From: CAWEPK01 sp963835595
GTDB taxonomy: Bacteria > Desulfobacterota > Syntrophorhabdia > Syntrophorhabdales > WCHB1-27
Direction: 5' to 3'
NCBI GenBank assembly: GCA_963835595.1
Contig: CAWIGL010000003.1
Span: forward strand, 558,001-622,000
DNA length: 64,000 bases
The position numbers and the translations under genes are program-made. Under the pieces are notes generated by a model. The model was not told the DNA's origin. It saw only the letters and a program-made list of their open reading frames with translations, and did no database searches. The first letter of the stretch is position 1, and each line of letters begins with the position of its first letter. Shown here one piece after another: positions 34,003 to 41,993 of the stretch.

Positions 34003-34031
34003 AGTATAATGTGACTGCGGGCCAGGATCAA
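34003..34031 (-). promoter_or_regulatory. Sigma-70-type promoter of the DUF3047 gene
   Basis: Minus strand TTGATC (34031-34026), 17-bp spacer, TATACT (34008-34003). The -10 element ends only 8 bp before the ATG (33994), leaving essentially no 5' leader and no Shine-Dalgarno. Confidence 0.55.
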
Positions 34032-34052
34032 GGGGGGCCGGCCGGGCCCGAT

Positions 34053-34970
34053 TCAGAGGCGGAGTGACACGTTGGCTTGGATGCAATGTACGAATATGGC
34101 GGCTGCCAGGAGGTCGGCGCTGCCTCCGGGGCTTAAGCGGCGCGCGACGAGCGCCCGGTGGATGCTGCGGCCGTCCTCCTGCCAGTTCTCCCTGTATACG
34201 CCGCCCCTCGCCAGGAACGACCGGGCCAGCCGCCTGGCATAGATGAGCCCCCGCGTCCCGCCCCTGAACAGGAGGTTATTGTCGGGCACGACGGCCAGAA
34301 GACTGAAAAAAGCCTGGACTGCGGCAGCGTTGAGACCTGCGCCCTTTGCGAGCGCACCCCGCAGCGTTGGCAGCCCTACGGCGAAGACGTGCGGAAAACC
34401 GGCCGCCGCCTCCTCCCGCGCGCCGGATGCGCCGTAGCGCCGCGCGACAAGCTGCCCGTGGCTCCACGGGTTGGCCTGCGAGGCCGCGAGGATATCCCTG
34501 CCCCAGAGGTCGGCTACGGCCCGTCCGAGGGCGTCCCCCCCGAACGACCCGCCCGCGCAGAAAATACGGCCCGCTGCGGAGGCGAGGAGGCCCAGCGTAA
34601 AGATCGCACCCCTGTGGGTATTGACGTTGCCCGTCGCCCTCAACATGCGCGCCTCCGCCTCCAGCCCTGCGCGCCTCAATGCCTCGAACCCCGCGTCGCG
34701 CACCCCTGCGGCGGCGACCTGGGGGAAATAGACCGTGAGCGCCGAAAGGCTGCGCAGGAAGGTCGAGGCGTCCATGTCCACGTGGCTGCCGTTATCGGCA
34801 AGGCTGACGAGGCCGGGCTTAGGGCACGCCCACAGCTCGGTATAGAGGGCTGCCAGGGCAGCGGCGCCGATTGCCCGGCAGGTCCGCTCTTCCCGTAGAG
34901 ACAGAGGGACCGCAACCGCTTCGGAGAAGGCGGCGTCCGTCCGCCTATCGGGAACGGCAGCGCCCATCAT
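34053..34970 (-). CDS. mdcB: Triphosphoribosyl-dephospho-CoA synthase of malonate decarboxylase
   Basis: 305 residues of the CitG/MdcB family. Seen: AALAALYTELWACPKPGLVS with the KPGLV nucleotide-site motif, GNVNTHRGAIFTLGLLASAA, NPWSHGQLVARRYGASGARE and AVVPDNNLLFRGGTRGLIYA. It makes the 2'-(5''-triphosphoribosyl)-3'-dephospho-CoA precursor of the MdcC prosthetic group. Last gene of the leftward mdc operon; its start overlaps the mdcG stop by 4 bp. The usual position of mdcB is after mdcA; here it is at the end with mdcG. Confidence 0.92.
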   Translation of the reverse strand: MMGAAVPDRRTDAAFSEAVAVPLSLREERTCRAIGAAALAALYTELWACPKPGLVSLADNGSHVDMDASTFLRSLSALTVYFPQVAAAGVRDAGFEALRRAGLEAEARMLRATGNVNTHRGAIFTLGLLASAAGRIFCAGGSFGGDALGRAVADLWGRDILAASQANPWSHGQLVARRYGASGAREEAAAGFPHVFAVGLPTLRGALAKGAGLNAAAVQAFFSLLAVVPDNNLLFRGGTRGLIYARRLARSFLARGGVYRENWQEDGRSIHRALVARRLSPGGSADLLAAAIFVHCIQANVSLRL

Positions 34971-35683
34971 ACGGCCACCTCCGCAGCACGGCCGGCGCCC
35001 GGCAGTCCGGCAAGGACCTTCGCCCTCGGCAACAGCGCCACGTCCGTCAGGCCCTTCCCGAGGAGCGTGCGCCCACTGCCCAAAAGCTCCCTGAGTTGCA
35101 CCCCATAGCCTGAAGGCAGGTCCGCCTCGACATCGATGCGCAGATGAAAGGCGTCTTCGAGGCCGCGCATCGCGCCCATAAAGGCCGACAACGCCTCAAA
35201 CGGGGCGGGTCCCACGAGCAAATCGAGGTCCGAGCCCTCGCGCGTGCACGGAAGGCCCGTGTAAAGCTCGATTGCAGCAGACCCCCAGACGCCGAGGGGT
35301 AGGGCGAGCGACGCGGCCCGCTCTCTAGCGGCGGCAAACGCCCCCATGACGGAGGAGCGCGCCGGGACGGGCAGCGCCGCCACATCATATGGGCTTGTAA
35401 CGGACAAGATGTCTTCGATGCGGGCAAAGGCCGCAGCGCGCAGCCTCCCGCCGCCATTGGGGAAAAGGTCGCTGAAGCCCACTGGGACGCAGCCGGGCGG
35501 GATCGATTCCTCCTCACGTCTGACCGTGCCGGGCACGCGGACCCCTGCCCCGTCCGGCAGGAGCACCGCTTCCAGCCGCCGTCTCAGTGCTGCGGCCGGA
35601 GCGCGCCGCGCGCAAACCTCGGCCAGGATGGCCTTTCGCCCCGCGTCGGAGATATCGACGAGAGTATGGCGCTTCCAACTCAA
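34967..35683 (-). CDS. mdcG: Malonate decarboxylase holo-ACP synthase (phosphoribosyl-dephospho-CoA transferase)
   Basis: 238 residues with the MdcG pattern: RHTLVDISDAGRKAILAEVC, CVPVGFSDLFPNGGGRLRAA, PLGVWGSAAIELYTGLPCT and the nucleotidyltransferase acidic motif GSDLDLLV. It attaches the prosthetic group to MdcC. It overlaps mdcE and mdcB by 4 bp on either side, so the two maturation enzymes are co-translated. Confidence 0.92.
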   Translation of the reverse strand: MSWKRHTLVDISDAGRKAILAEVCARRAPAAALRRRLEAVLLPDGAGVRVPGTVRREEESIPPGCVPVGFSDLFPNGGGRLRAAAFARIEDILSVTSPYDVAALPVPARSSVMGAFAAARERAASLALPLGVWGSAAIELYTGLPCTREGSDLDLLVGPAPFEALSAFMGAMRGLEDAFHLRIDVEADLPSGYGVQLRELLGSGRTLLGKGLTDVALLPRAKVLAGLPGAGRAAEVAV

Positions 35684-36564
35684 CTTAGATACCGGCCGGC
35701 TACCGCCGCAAACTCCCGGTCCATCGTCTCCATGACGCGCGCCCTGGCGACGCGGCCTCCCCGCTTATCTCCGAGGGCGCCCCGTCCCCACGGTCCGAGC
35801 TCCTCTTCCTTCCCTTCCGCCTTCTTTGCCCGTATCCCGGCGACGTGGGCTATGACGCGCTCCCGCATCGACTCGATGCTGTCGATCAGCTCGTCGATGC
35901 CGCCGAGCCGGTAGAAATAATCGGGGCCTGCCGCGAAGACAGGGTTGCTCTCCGCAAGCTCCTGGAGCCAGTCGATGTCGAGCTTCGTGATGCGCGCTAT
36001 GCTCGTCAGGGGCATTACATGGACGAGGGTGCCGAACTGCGGCCCCAGGCAGAGGATGTGGTCCGCCTGGAGGCCGTGGCACAAAAAACCGCCGGAGATG
36101 GCCCGGCCGACAACAAGGGCCACGACGGGGTGGCCGGCTTTCCGCGCCTCGGCGAGGGCGAGCTGATATGCGCCCGTCGCCTTGTTCATGCCGAATATCT
36201 CCTCCAGCTTGCCGGGTCCGTTGCCGGGCGTATCGACGATGAGCACGAGGGGCCGCTTCTCTCCTTGCGGCTTCCCGCGATCGGCTTTTATGCTGTGGTA
36301 TACGGCCAGGGCCATCTTGTAGCCCTCTTCGAGGCCGATGATGCCCGCGTAGACCACCCGGAACTTCCGGTTGACCTTCATCGCGTCGATGGCAATGACC
36401 GTGCAGGTCTCGCTGTTGAGGCGGGCCGTGCCGATGACTGCGCCGGGACCGAATTCCTTGTCCGTAATCTTCAGGTCGCCGACGATGCCTTCCGCGAAGC
36501 TGCCGGGGTCCGCCACCATGCCTATCGCCGCCCTGCCCTTCCCTACCAGGTTTTTCTCGTTCAC
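35680..36564 (-). CDS. mdcE: Malonate decarboxylase gamma subunit
   Basis: 294 residues of the biotin-independent malonate decarboxylase gamma (MdcE) family, carboxyltransferase fold: VIGTARLNSETCTVIAIDAM, PLVLIVDTPGNGPGKLEEIF, GHPVVALVVGRAISGGFLCH and LCLGPQFGTLVHVMPLTSIA. With MdcD it decarboxylates malonyl-S-MdcC to acetyl-S-MdcC. The start overlaps the mdcD stop by 4 bp. Confidence 0.94.
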   Translation of the reverse strand: MNEKNLVGKGRAAIGMVADPGSFAEGIVGDLKITDKEFGPGAVIGTARLNSETCTVIAIDAMKVNRKFRVVYAGIIGLEEGYKMALAVYHSIKADRGKPQGEKRPLVLIVDTPGNGPGKLEEIFGMNKATGAYQLALAEARKAGHPVVALVVGRAISGGFLCHGLQADHILCLGPQFGTLVHVMPLTSIARITKLDIDWLQELAESNPVFAAGPDYFYRLGGIDELIDSIESMRERVIAHVAGIRAKKAEGKEEELGPWGRGALGDKRGGRVARARVMETMDREFAAVAGRYLS

Positions 36565-37541
36565 GGCGTCCCCCCTCCCTGCGCATCCGTGAGCCGCTTC
36601 ACGCTGCTTAAGAACGTTGCGAGGCTCATGTCCGCCACTGCCCCCGGGTTCTCATTGCCCGCGTACCGCCAGACGTCCTTCGAGTCCTTCGGCGCAAGCC
36701 TCACGCAGAGATCGACGAGCTTCAACTGGCCCTCGACCTTCTCAAGGCTGCCGATGCGCCGCCCCGCGTCTATATCCGCGTAGGGCGCAGCAAGCGCATC
36801 GACCAGGGCGTCGCGGAAGGCGGCGACCGAATCGGCAACCAGTACGTTGCAGTCGCCCATGATGTACCTGTGCTTGCCGCCGGTCGTGCGGTAGACCAGG
36901 GCGCGGTCGGAGGCGTCGAACTCGGCCTTCCCCATCTCCTCCTCGATGACCTCCGGCCCGGTGAGGCCGATGCGGCCGTTCTGGCTCATAATGAGCACGT
37001 CCGCCGCCGCAGCCACGAACCCCATGCCGCCGAAGCAGCCGACCTTGCCCCCGATGAGGGCGATGACAGGCACCTTCCCCTTGCAGTCCTGGAACTGGTC
37101 GATAAGCTCCGCGTGGGCGAGAAGACCCGCGTTGGCCTCGTGGAGGCGGACGCCGCCCGTGTCGAAGGAGATGACGACCGCCGGCCGTCTCTCCTCGGAC
37201 AGGCCGCCTTTCGCGGCAGACATCGTATCGAAGGCCGAACGGGCCAGGCGCACGATGTTGACCATCTTGGCGCCCCCCACTTCGCCCACGGCCCCGCCGA
37301 TAAAACGCCCCTCCTGGGAGGCGATGAAGACGGGCCTCTTGCCGATCAGCCCGACGCCCGTGACTACGCCGTCGTCGAACTGTATCGCCTCACCGAGGAT
37401 GGGCAGGTGGGGGCTGGACAGGCGGTCCCTCGGACCCGCAAGCTCAGTGAAGCTCCCCTCATCGAGCAGGCCGACGGCCCGCTGGCGCCCGTTGCATTCT
37501 AGGAAGCTCAGGGCTTGCAGCGCATTCCATTTGCCGGACAT
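36561..37541 (-). CDS. mdcD: Malonate decarboxylase beta subunit
   Basis: 326 residues, MdcD family: QRAVGLLDEGSFTELAGPRD, DDGVVTGVGLIGKRPVFIAS, EGRFIGGAVGEVGGAKMVNI, SFDTGGVRLHEANAGLLAHA and GKVGCFGGMGFVAAAADVLI. Slightly longer than the usual ~280-300 residues because of the C-terminal tail. It forms the decarboxylase heterodimer with MdcE. Confidence 0.94.
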   Translation of the reverse strand: MSGKWNALQALSFLECNGRQRAVGLLDEGSFTELAGPRDRLSSPHLPILGEAIQFDDGVVTGVGLIGKRPVFIASQEGRFIGGAVGEVGGAKMVNIVRLARSAFDTMSAAKGGLSEERRPAVVISFDTGGVRLHEANAGLLAHAELIDQFQDCKGKVPVIALIGGKVGCFGGMGFVAAAADVLIMSQNGRIGLTGPEVIEEEMGKAEFDASDRALVYRTTGGKHRYIMGDCNVLVADSVAAFRDALVDALAAPYADIDAGRRIGSLEKVEGQLKLVDLCVRLAPKDSKDVWRYAGNENPGAVADMSLATFLSSVKRLTDAQGGGTP

Positions 37542-37553
37542 GGGAAAACCTCC

Positions 37554-37871
37554 TCACTCTATCTCGGAAAGGGCCTGGCGCAGCCGCAGCGAGCCGACCA
37601 CCGGGGTGGCGTTGCAGTCGTTGATCTCGATGCTGGCGTTGCCGATGCGCGTGTCTTTGACGAAGCGGCTGAGTACGCGCCTCCAGACCTCGCTGAAACC
37701 GGAGACGGGCGTGAGCACCTTGACCTTCACCGCGCCGTCGAGGGGCTTCTTCTCCATGACGATCTCCATGTCGCCCGACCCCACCACGCCGTAATGGAGG
37801 AACTCGGAAGGGAAGTCCTTAGGGGCGTCCGCCCTGAACTCGAAGTTAAGCTCGTTGAGCTGCTTGCGCAT
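37554..37871 (-). CDS. mdcC: Malonate decarboxylase acyl carrier protein (delta subunit)
   Basis: 105 residues of the MdcC family. HYGVVGSGDMEIVMEK contains Ser32, corresponding to the serine that carries the phosphoribosyl-dephospho-CoA prosthetic group. The C-terminal part TRIGNASIEINDCNATPVVG is conserved. It lies between mdcA and mdcD, as in characterised mdc operons. Confidence 0.93.
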   Translation of the reverse strand: MRKQLNELNFEFRADAPKDFPSEFLHYGVVGSGDMEIVMEKKPLDGAVKVKVLTPVSGFSEVWRRVLSRFVKDTRIGNASIEINDCNATPVVGSLRLRQALSEIE

Positions 37872-37889
37872 CGGCTGCTCCTCCTTTCG

Positions 37890-39554
37890 CTACCAGTTCC
37901 TGAACCTGCCCGGCGGGTCGTAAAGGCCGCCGGACCACTCGACAAGCTCGTACATGTTCCTGGCCGCCAGAAGCGACCGGTTGGCCCGACTCACGTCGAT
38001 GCCCAGGTCCTCGACGGTCCTGATGATGCCTTTCTTCCTCAGGGCGTCCGTCTCTTCCTGTTTTGCGGACAGGCCGACCTCCGTAAGCCCGGCCACGCCC
38101 CGGATGGCGGCCATACGCTCTTCCAGGCCCCGGCATTTGAGCAGGTAAGCGATGCCTTCCTCCGTGATGATGTGCGTCAGGTCGTCCGCGTAGATCATGA
38201 CCGGAGGCAGCGGGAGGTTCGCGTTTTTTGCGAGCCTCCATGCATCCAATTTATCGACAAAGGCTGGGGTCATCTTCTCCCCGAAGGTTTCCACCATCTG
38301 CACGACGAGGCGCTTCCCGCGCGGCATGTCTCCCAGGTACTCGCCCTGGGAGACGAACTCCGCGCCGCACTTGAGCCACGCCCCGGTGGAGTGGCGGCGG
38401 CCCTTAGCGTCGCACCCCATGTTGGGCGCGCCGCCGAAGCCGGCCACGCGGTTGGCCGTCGCCGTGCTGCTGTTGCCGTATTTGTCGATCTGCAGCGTCC
38501 CCCCTATGAACATATCGACTGCGTAGTGGCCGGCCGTCTGGCTGAAGGCACGGTTGGAGCGCATCGTGCCGTCGGGCCCAAGGAAGAATATGTCGCCCCG
38601 CGCCTCGCAGTACCTCTGCATGCCGAGCTCGCCGCCGAAGCAGTGGATCGTCTGCACCCAGCCCGTCTCGATGGCGGGGATCAGCGTGGGGTGCGGGTTG
38701 AGCGCCCATTCCGTGCATATCTTCCCCTTCAACCCCAATTCTTCGCCGTAGGTCGGGAGGATAAGCTCGATGGCGGCGGTGTTGAACCCGATGCCGTGGT
38801 TGAGGCTCTTCACCCCGTATTCCTGATAGACGCCCTTGACCGCCATCATCGCCAGGAGCACCTGCGTATCGGTTATGTTGGCCGGGTCCCTGGTAAAGAG
38901 GGGCTCCAGGAAGAAGGGCCTGGGCGATTCGACGACCATGTCCACCCATTCGCCGGGGATGTCCACGCGGGAGACCTTATCGACCAGCTTGTTGACCTGG
39001 GCAATGACGATGCCCTGGCGGAACTTCGTCGCCTCCGTGATGGCGGGCGTGTCTTCCGTATTGAACCCTGTATAGAGGTTGCCGTTGGCGTCGCCTTCAT
39101 AGGCGCAGACGAGGGCGACCCTCGGGGTCAGGTCGATGAAGTACCTGGCGAAAAGCTCCAGGTACGTATGGATGGCCCCCAGCTCCAGCTTTCCTTCGTT
39201 GATGAACTGCGCCACCCTCCCCGCCATAGGGCCGCCGAAGGCAAAATCGAGCTTCCTGGCTATCCCCAGCTCAAAAAGGTCGAGGTGGACGGGAAGCGGC
39301 ACGGCCGACTGCACCATGTGCAGGTCGTGGACCCGCTGCACGTCGCATTTGCTCAAAGCTTCGGCCAGGAAATCGGCCTGCTTCTGGTTATTGCCCTCTA
39401 TGTTGACACGGTCGAAGGGCCGGATGACGGCCTCAAGCACCTTCGTCACGTCCTGCGCAGCCAAGACCTTCCCGCCCCGTATGTACGGCGCAGCGCCGCC
39501 CATACGCTCCAGGTAGTCGGTCTTGCGCAAGTCCCATCTCTTTGTATCGCTCAT
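37890..39554 (-). CDS. mdcA: Malonate decarboxylase alpha subunit (acetyl-S-ACP:malonate ACP transferase)
   Basis: 554 residues; ATG 39554 chosen because GGAG lies 7 bp upstream (a GTG three bases earlier is the alternative). Conserved blocks: VIRPFDRVNIEGNNQKQADF, DLHMVQSAVPLPVHLDLFEL, LDFAFGGPMAGRVAQFINEG, NLYTGFNTEDTPAITEATKF, KSLNHGIGFNTAAIELILPT and VAGFGGAPNMGCDAKGRRHS. It exchanges the acetyl group on MdcC for malonyl. First enzyme gene after the carrier gene matC. Confidence 0.95.
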   Translation of the reverse strand: MSDTKRWDLRKTDYLERMGGAAPYIRGGKVLAAQDVTKVLEAVIRPFDRVNIEGNNQKQADFLAEALSKCDVQRVHDLHMVQSAVPLPVHLDLFELGIARKLDFAFGGPMAGRVAQFINEGKLELGAIHTYLELFARYFIDLTPRVALVCAYEGDANGNLYTGFNTEDTPAITEATKFRQGIVIAQVNKLVDKVSRVDIPGEWVDMVVESPRPFFLEPLFTRDPANITDTQVLLAMMAVKGVYQEYGVKSLNHGIGFNTAAIELILPTYGEELGLKGKICTEWALNPHPTLIPAIETGWVQTIHCFGGELGMQRYCEARGDIFFLGPDGTMRSNRAFSQTAGHYAVDMFIGGTLQIDKYGNSSTATANRVAGFGGAPNMGCDAKGRRHSTGAWLKCGAEFVSQGEYLGDMPRGKRLVVQMVETFGEKMTPAFVDKLDAWRLAKNANLPLPPVMIYADDLTHIITEEGIAYLLKCRGLEERMAAIRGVAGLTEVGLSAKQEETDALRKKGIIRTVEDLGIDVSRANRSLLAARNMYELVEWSGGLYDPPGRFRNW

Positions 39555-39640
39555 CACGTTCTCCTTGTCTCAACCCCGACCTTGAAAGGCGCACCCTGCC
39601 CGTCCTGGCCGGCAAGGAAGAGGGCAACTCGCCGCGACCC

Positions 39641-40906
39641 TTACGGCAGCCTGAGCACCGTAAAGAGGAACCAGCAGACGATGGCCCCGACAGGCGACAT
39701 CGCAAGCCCCCAGATGAGCATGTTCCTGAACAGCTTCTTCTTGTCCTGGCTTTCCGTGGCGGCGGCGACGAAGATCGCCCCGAGCGTCGAAAGGGGGCTT
39801 ACGTCCGTGATATGGCCGCAAAGGACGATGCTGGAAATCAGGGCAAGGAGGTCCGTCCCGCCGACCTTGTGCAGCAGGTCGGGCGCCATTGGCACGAAGG
39901 CAGGCAGGATCACGCCTATCGTGCTGGCGTAGGCGGAGATCAGGGCCGACCAGAAACCGGCGACGAGCGTGACGGTATAGGCCGTTGATTGTTTCGCCAT
40001 GATGTCGGCGAACAGCGCCATGCCGCCTATCTTGCTCATCAAATTGATGAGCACCGTGACTCCGGTGACCATCATTATCGCGCCCCACGGCATGGCCTTG
40101 AATACCTTGTCCTCGTCGGCCGCCCTGAAAAGGATCAGGACGGTGCCGACCAAAAAGCCGCCGAAGGCGATGTCTACCTTGAAAAAGATCACCCCGACGA
40201 CGAGGGCGATAATTCCCCCAAGGGTCAGATACTGGCTGCGGTTGAAGGGTTCCGGGTCGATCTGTTCCAGGGCGGTGGCCACCTCCCCGGCGCCCTTGCG
40301 CCTCCACAGCTTGAGCCCCCCGAAGAGCAGGTAGGCGCCCAACCCGATCGCAAAGAAATAGACCAGGCTGTTCATCCACAGGATGAAGCTCCAGTCCGGC
40401 AGGCCCATCTTCTCGGCCAGTCCCTTCACTATGACCCCCGCGACGGCGATAGGCGACATGTTCCCCGCCTGCGTGCCGTTGGCCACCATGACGGCCATCA
40501 GGAAGGCCGGTATCCCCGTCCGTGAAGCCAGCATCATGCAGGGGGCAGCCATAAGCGCGCAGATGGTGATTGCGCCGGGGCCCATAGAGGACAATCCGAA
40601 AGCGACGAGGAACAGGATAATGGGAAGGAGCGCGACGTTGCCTCTAACGGCCTTTACCGCATAGTTCGTCAGCTTTGCCAGGGTGCCGTTGACGTTGGCA
40701 ACAGCGAAAAGATACATAATGCCTGCAAGCATGAGAAAGACGTTCACAGGATACCCGGCCATCAGCTCCTTGATCTTGACCCCTCCGATGTAGTACCCGA
40801 TCACCAGTGCGATTGCCAGGCTCAAGGGGCCGACATTGACGTTCCTGATTATTCCTACGACGACTGCAACTCCGAGTGCGATGAGAGACAGTTCCGGTAA
40901 GCCCAT
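39641..40906 (-). CDS. MatC-like malonate/dicarboxylate carrier
   Basis: 421 residues from ATG 40906, selected over the ATG at 40924 because GGGGGG lies 5 bp upstream. Around eleven hydrophobic helices with the MatC/dicarboxylate carrier pattern: LALVIGYYIGGVKIKELMAG in the N-terminal domain, GLSSMGPGAITICALMAAPC, AVMVANGTQAGNMSPIAVAG and SAYASTIGVILPAFVPMAPD. It replaces the MdcLM or MdcF transporters of other mdc operons. First gene of the leftward operon, so malonate import is the likely role. Confidence 0.85.
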   Translation of the reverse strand: MGLPELSLIALGVAVVVGIIRNVNVGPLSLAIALVIGYYIGGVKIKELMAGYPVNVFLMLAGIMYLFAVANVNGTLAKLTNYAVKAVRGNVALLPIILFLVAFGLSSMGPGAITICALMAAPCMMLASRTGIPAFLMAVMVANGTQAGNMSPIAVAGVIVKGLAEKMGLPDWSFILWMNSLVYFFAIGLGAYLLFGGLKLWRRKGAGEVATALEQIDPEPFNRSQYLTLGGIIALVVGVIFFKVDIAFGGFLVGTVLILFRAADEDKVFKAMPWGAIMMVTGVTVLINLMSKIGGMALFADIMAKQSTAYTVTLVAGFWSALISAYASTIGVILPAFVPMAPDLLHKVGGTDLLALISSIVLCGHITDVSPLSTLGAIFVAAATESQDKKKLFRNMLIWGLAMSPVGAIVCWFLFTVLRLP

Positions 40907-41078
40907 GATTCCCCCCTCGATCATTATTCATGAACTCCCGCCCGAAAACGGCCTATTGCGACCGCTGCCGGGCAGGCATTGCCCGCACATTCTATTGTCT
41001 TAAAATGATCGGCTTCCCCGTAAGCCGGATGGTATCCCCTGCCCCGTTTTTGACGAACGTCGTCGCATTCTTTAATAC

Positions 41079-41117
41079 ATTATACATAATACACCTTGGA
41101 CGGCGGACATCTGTCAA
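41079..41117 (-). promoter_or_regulatory. Promoter and operator of the matC-mdc operon
   Basis: Minus strand TTGACA (41117-41112), 18-bp spacer, TGTATT (41093-41088). The palindrome ATTAT-AC-ATAAT (41079-41090) overlaps the -10 element. It is a fitting site for the divergent-side GntR/FCD regulator encoded 70 bp further upstream. The leader to matC is ~180 bp. Confidence 0.45.
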
Positions 41118-41161
41118 GAAAAAAAAGCGGGAAAAAAGGCGGGGCGATATCCGCCGGAATA

Positions 41162-41896
41162 TTATCTCCTGGAAGGCGCAGCCGGAGAAGCAGGTCCCCC
41201 AGGGCGGTCCGGGCCCGGCGCCGTCGCGGCCGACAGGGAATGGCCGACCAGCGACTTGCATTGGGCCATCAGGTGCCGCTTCATGGCGTCCTCCGCCAAT
41301 ACCGCGTCGCGTTTGCGGAAGGCGTCGAGGATCTCCCTGTGCTCCTGTATCGATTGATCGAAACGATATTCCTGGTAAAGCTGCCTGTAGCGGTACAGCA
41401 TGATCTTCTGCCGGAGCCCGTCTATCACCTGCTTGAGGACCGCGTTGCCCGCAATGTCCTGGATCAGCTCGTGAAGGAGATGATTACGCTGAAGATACGA
41501 TCTATGGTCCCGCACATCATAATAGCGCTCCAGGTCCTCATGCAGGGCCTCTATCTTTGCGAAGTCCCTGTCGCTCATCTTCTGCGCAGCCAGCCTGGCA
41601 GACGTGCCTTCGAGCACGCTTATGACCTCGAAGAGGTCCTGGATGACCTCGATAGGCGGATCGCTTATATAACAGCCCTTGTTCGGGATCAGCTCTACGA
41701 GGCCCTCCACGTTGAGCATACGGAGGGCTTCCCTCACCGGGGTCCGGCTGACCCCCATCGACTCGCACAGGTATTTCTCCTCGACCTTCTGTCCCTTGAC
41801 GAGAAGACCGTCCCGGATCATGGCGCGTATCTGTATCGCCACTTCCTCGTGTATCGCCTTCGGCTTGATCTTTCGCACGGACCGTCCGTTCTTCAC
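41162..41896 (-). CDS. GntR family regulator, FCD subfamily
   Basis: 244 residues from GTG 41896, chosen for AGGAG eight bases upstream. N-terminal winged helix: KPKAIHEEVAIQIRAMIRDG, KVEEKYLCESMGVSRTPVRE and EGLVELIPNKGCYIS. The all-helical FCD effector domain follows, with metal/ligand residues in RNHLLHELIQDIAGNAVLKQ and FDQSIQEHREILDAFRKRDA. It is read toward the mdc operon and very probably controls it in response to malonate or a related acid. An insertion sequence sits 98 bp upstream of its start. Confidence 0.93.
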   Translation of the reverse strand: MKNGRSVRKIKPKAIHEEVAIQIRAMIRDGLLVKGQKVEEKYLCESMGVSRTPVREALRMLNVEGLVELIPNKGCYISDPPIEVIQDLFEVISVLEGTSARLAAQKMSDRDFAKIEALHEDLERYYDVRDHRSYLQRNHLLHELIQDIAGNAVLKQVIDGLRQKIMLYRYRQLYQEYRFDQSIQEHREILDAFRKRDAVLAEDAMKRHLMAQCKSLVGHSLSAATAPGPDRPGGPASPAAPSRR

Positions 41897-41949
41897 TGGG
41901 TAATCTCCTGCCGCGCCTCGCCTCTTGCCCGGCCTACCGACATAAACAG

Positions 41950-41976
41950 AGTGTACACAATAAATTTGCTTGTCAA
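41950..41976 (-). promoter_or_regulatory. Candidate gntR promoter with GTGTACAC palindrome
   Basis: Minus strand TTGACA (41976-41971) with a possible TACACT (41955-41950) at 15 bp, a short spacing. The palindrome GTGTACAC (41951-41958) overlaps the -10 region and may be an autoregulatory site. The insertion sequence begins 18 bp upstream of the -35 box, so this promoter was not destroyed. Confidence 0.35.
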
Positions 41977-41993
41977 GAACAAAATTGCGTGAT

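Noticed and set aside
37515..39932. An 805-codon plus-strand open frame opposite mdcA
   Set aside because: It lies antisense to mdcC, mdcA and the end of matC, all of which match their families across the full length. The translation is His/Asp/Arg-rich without motifs.
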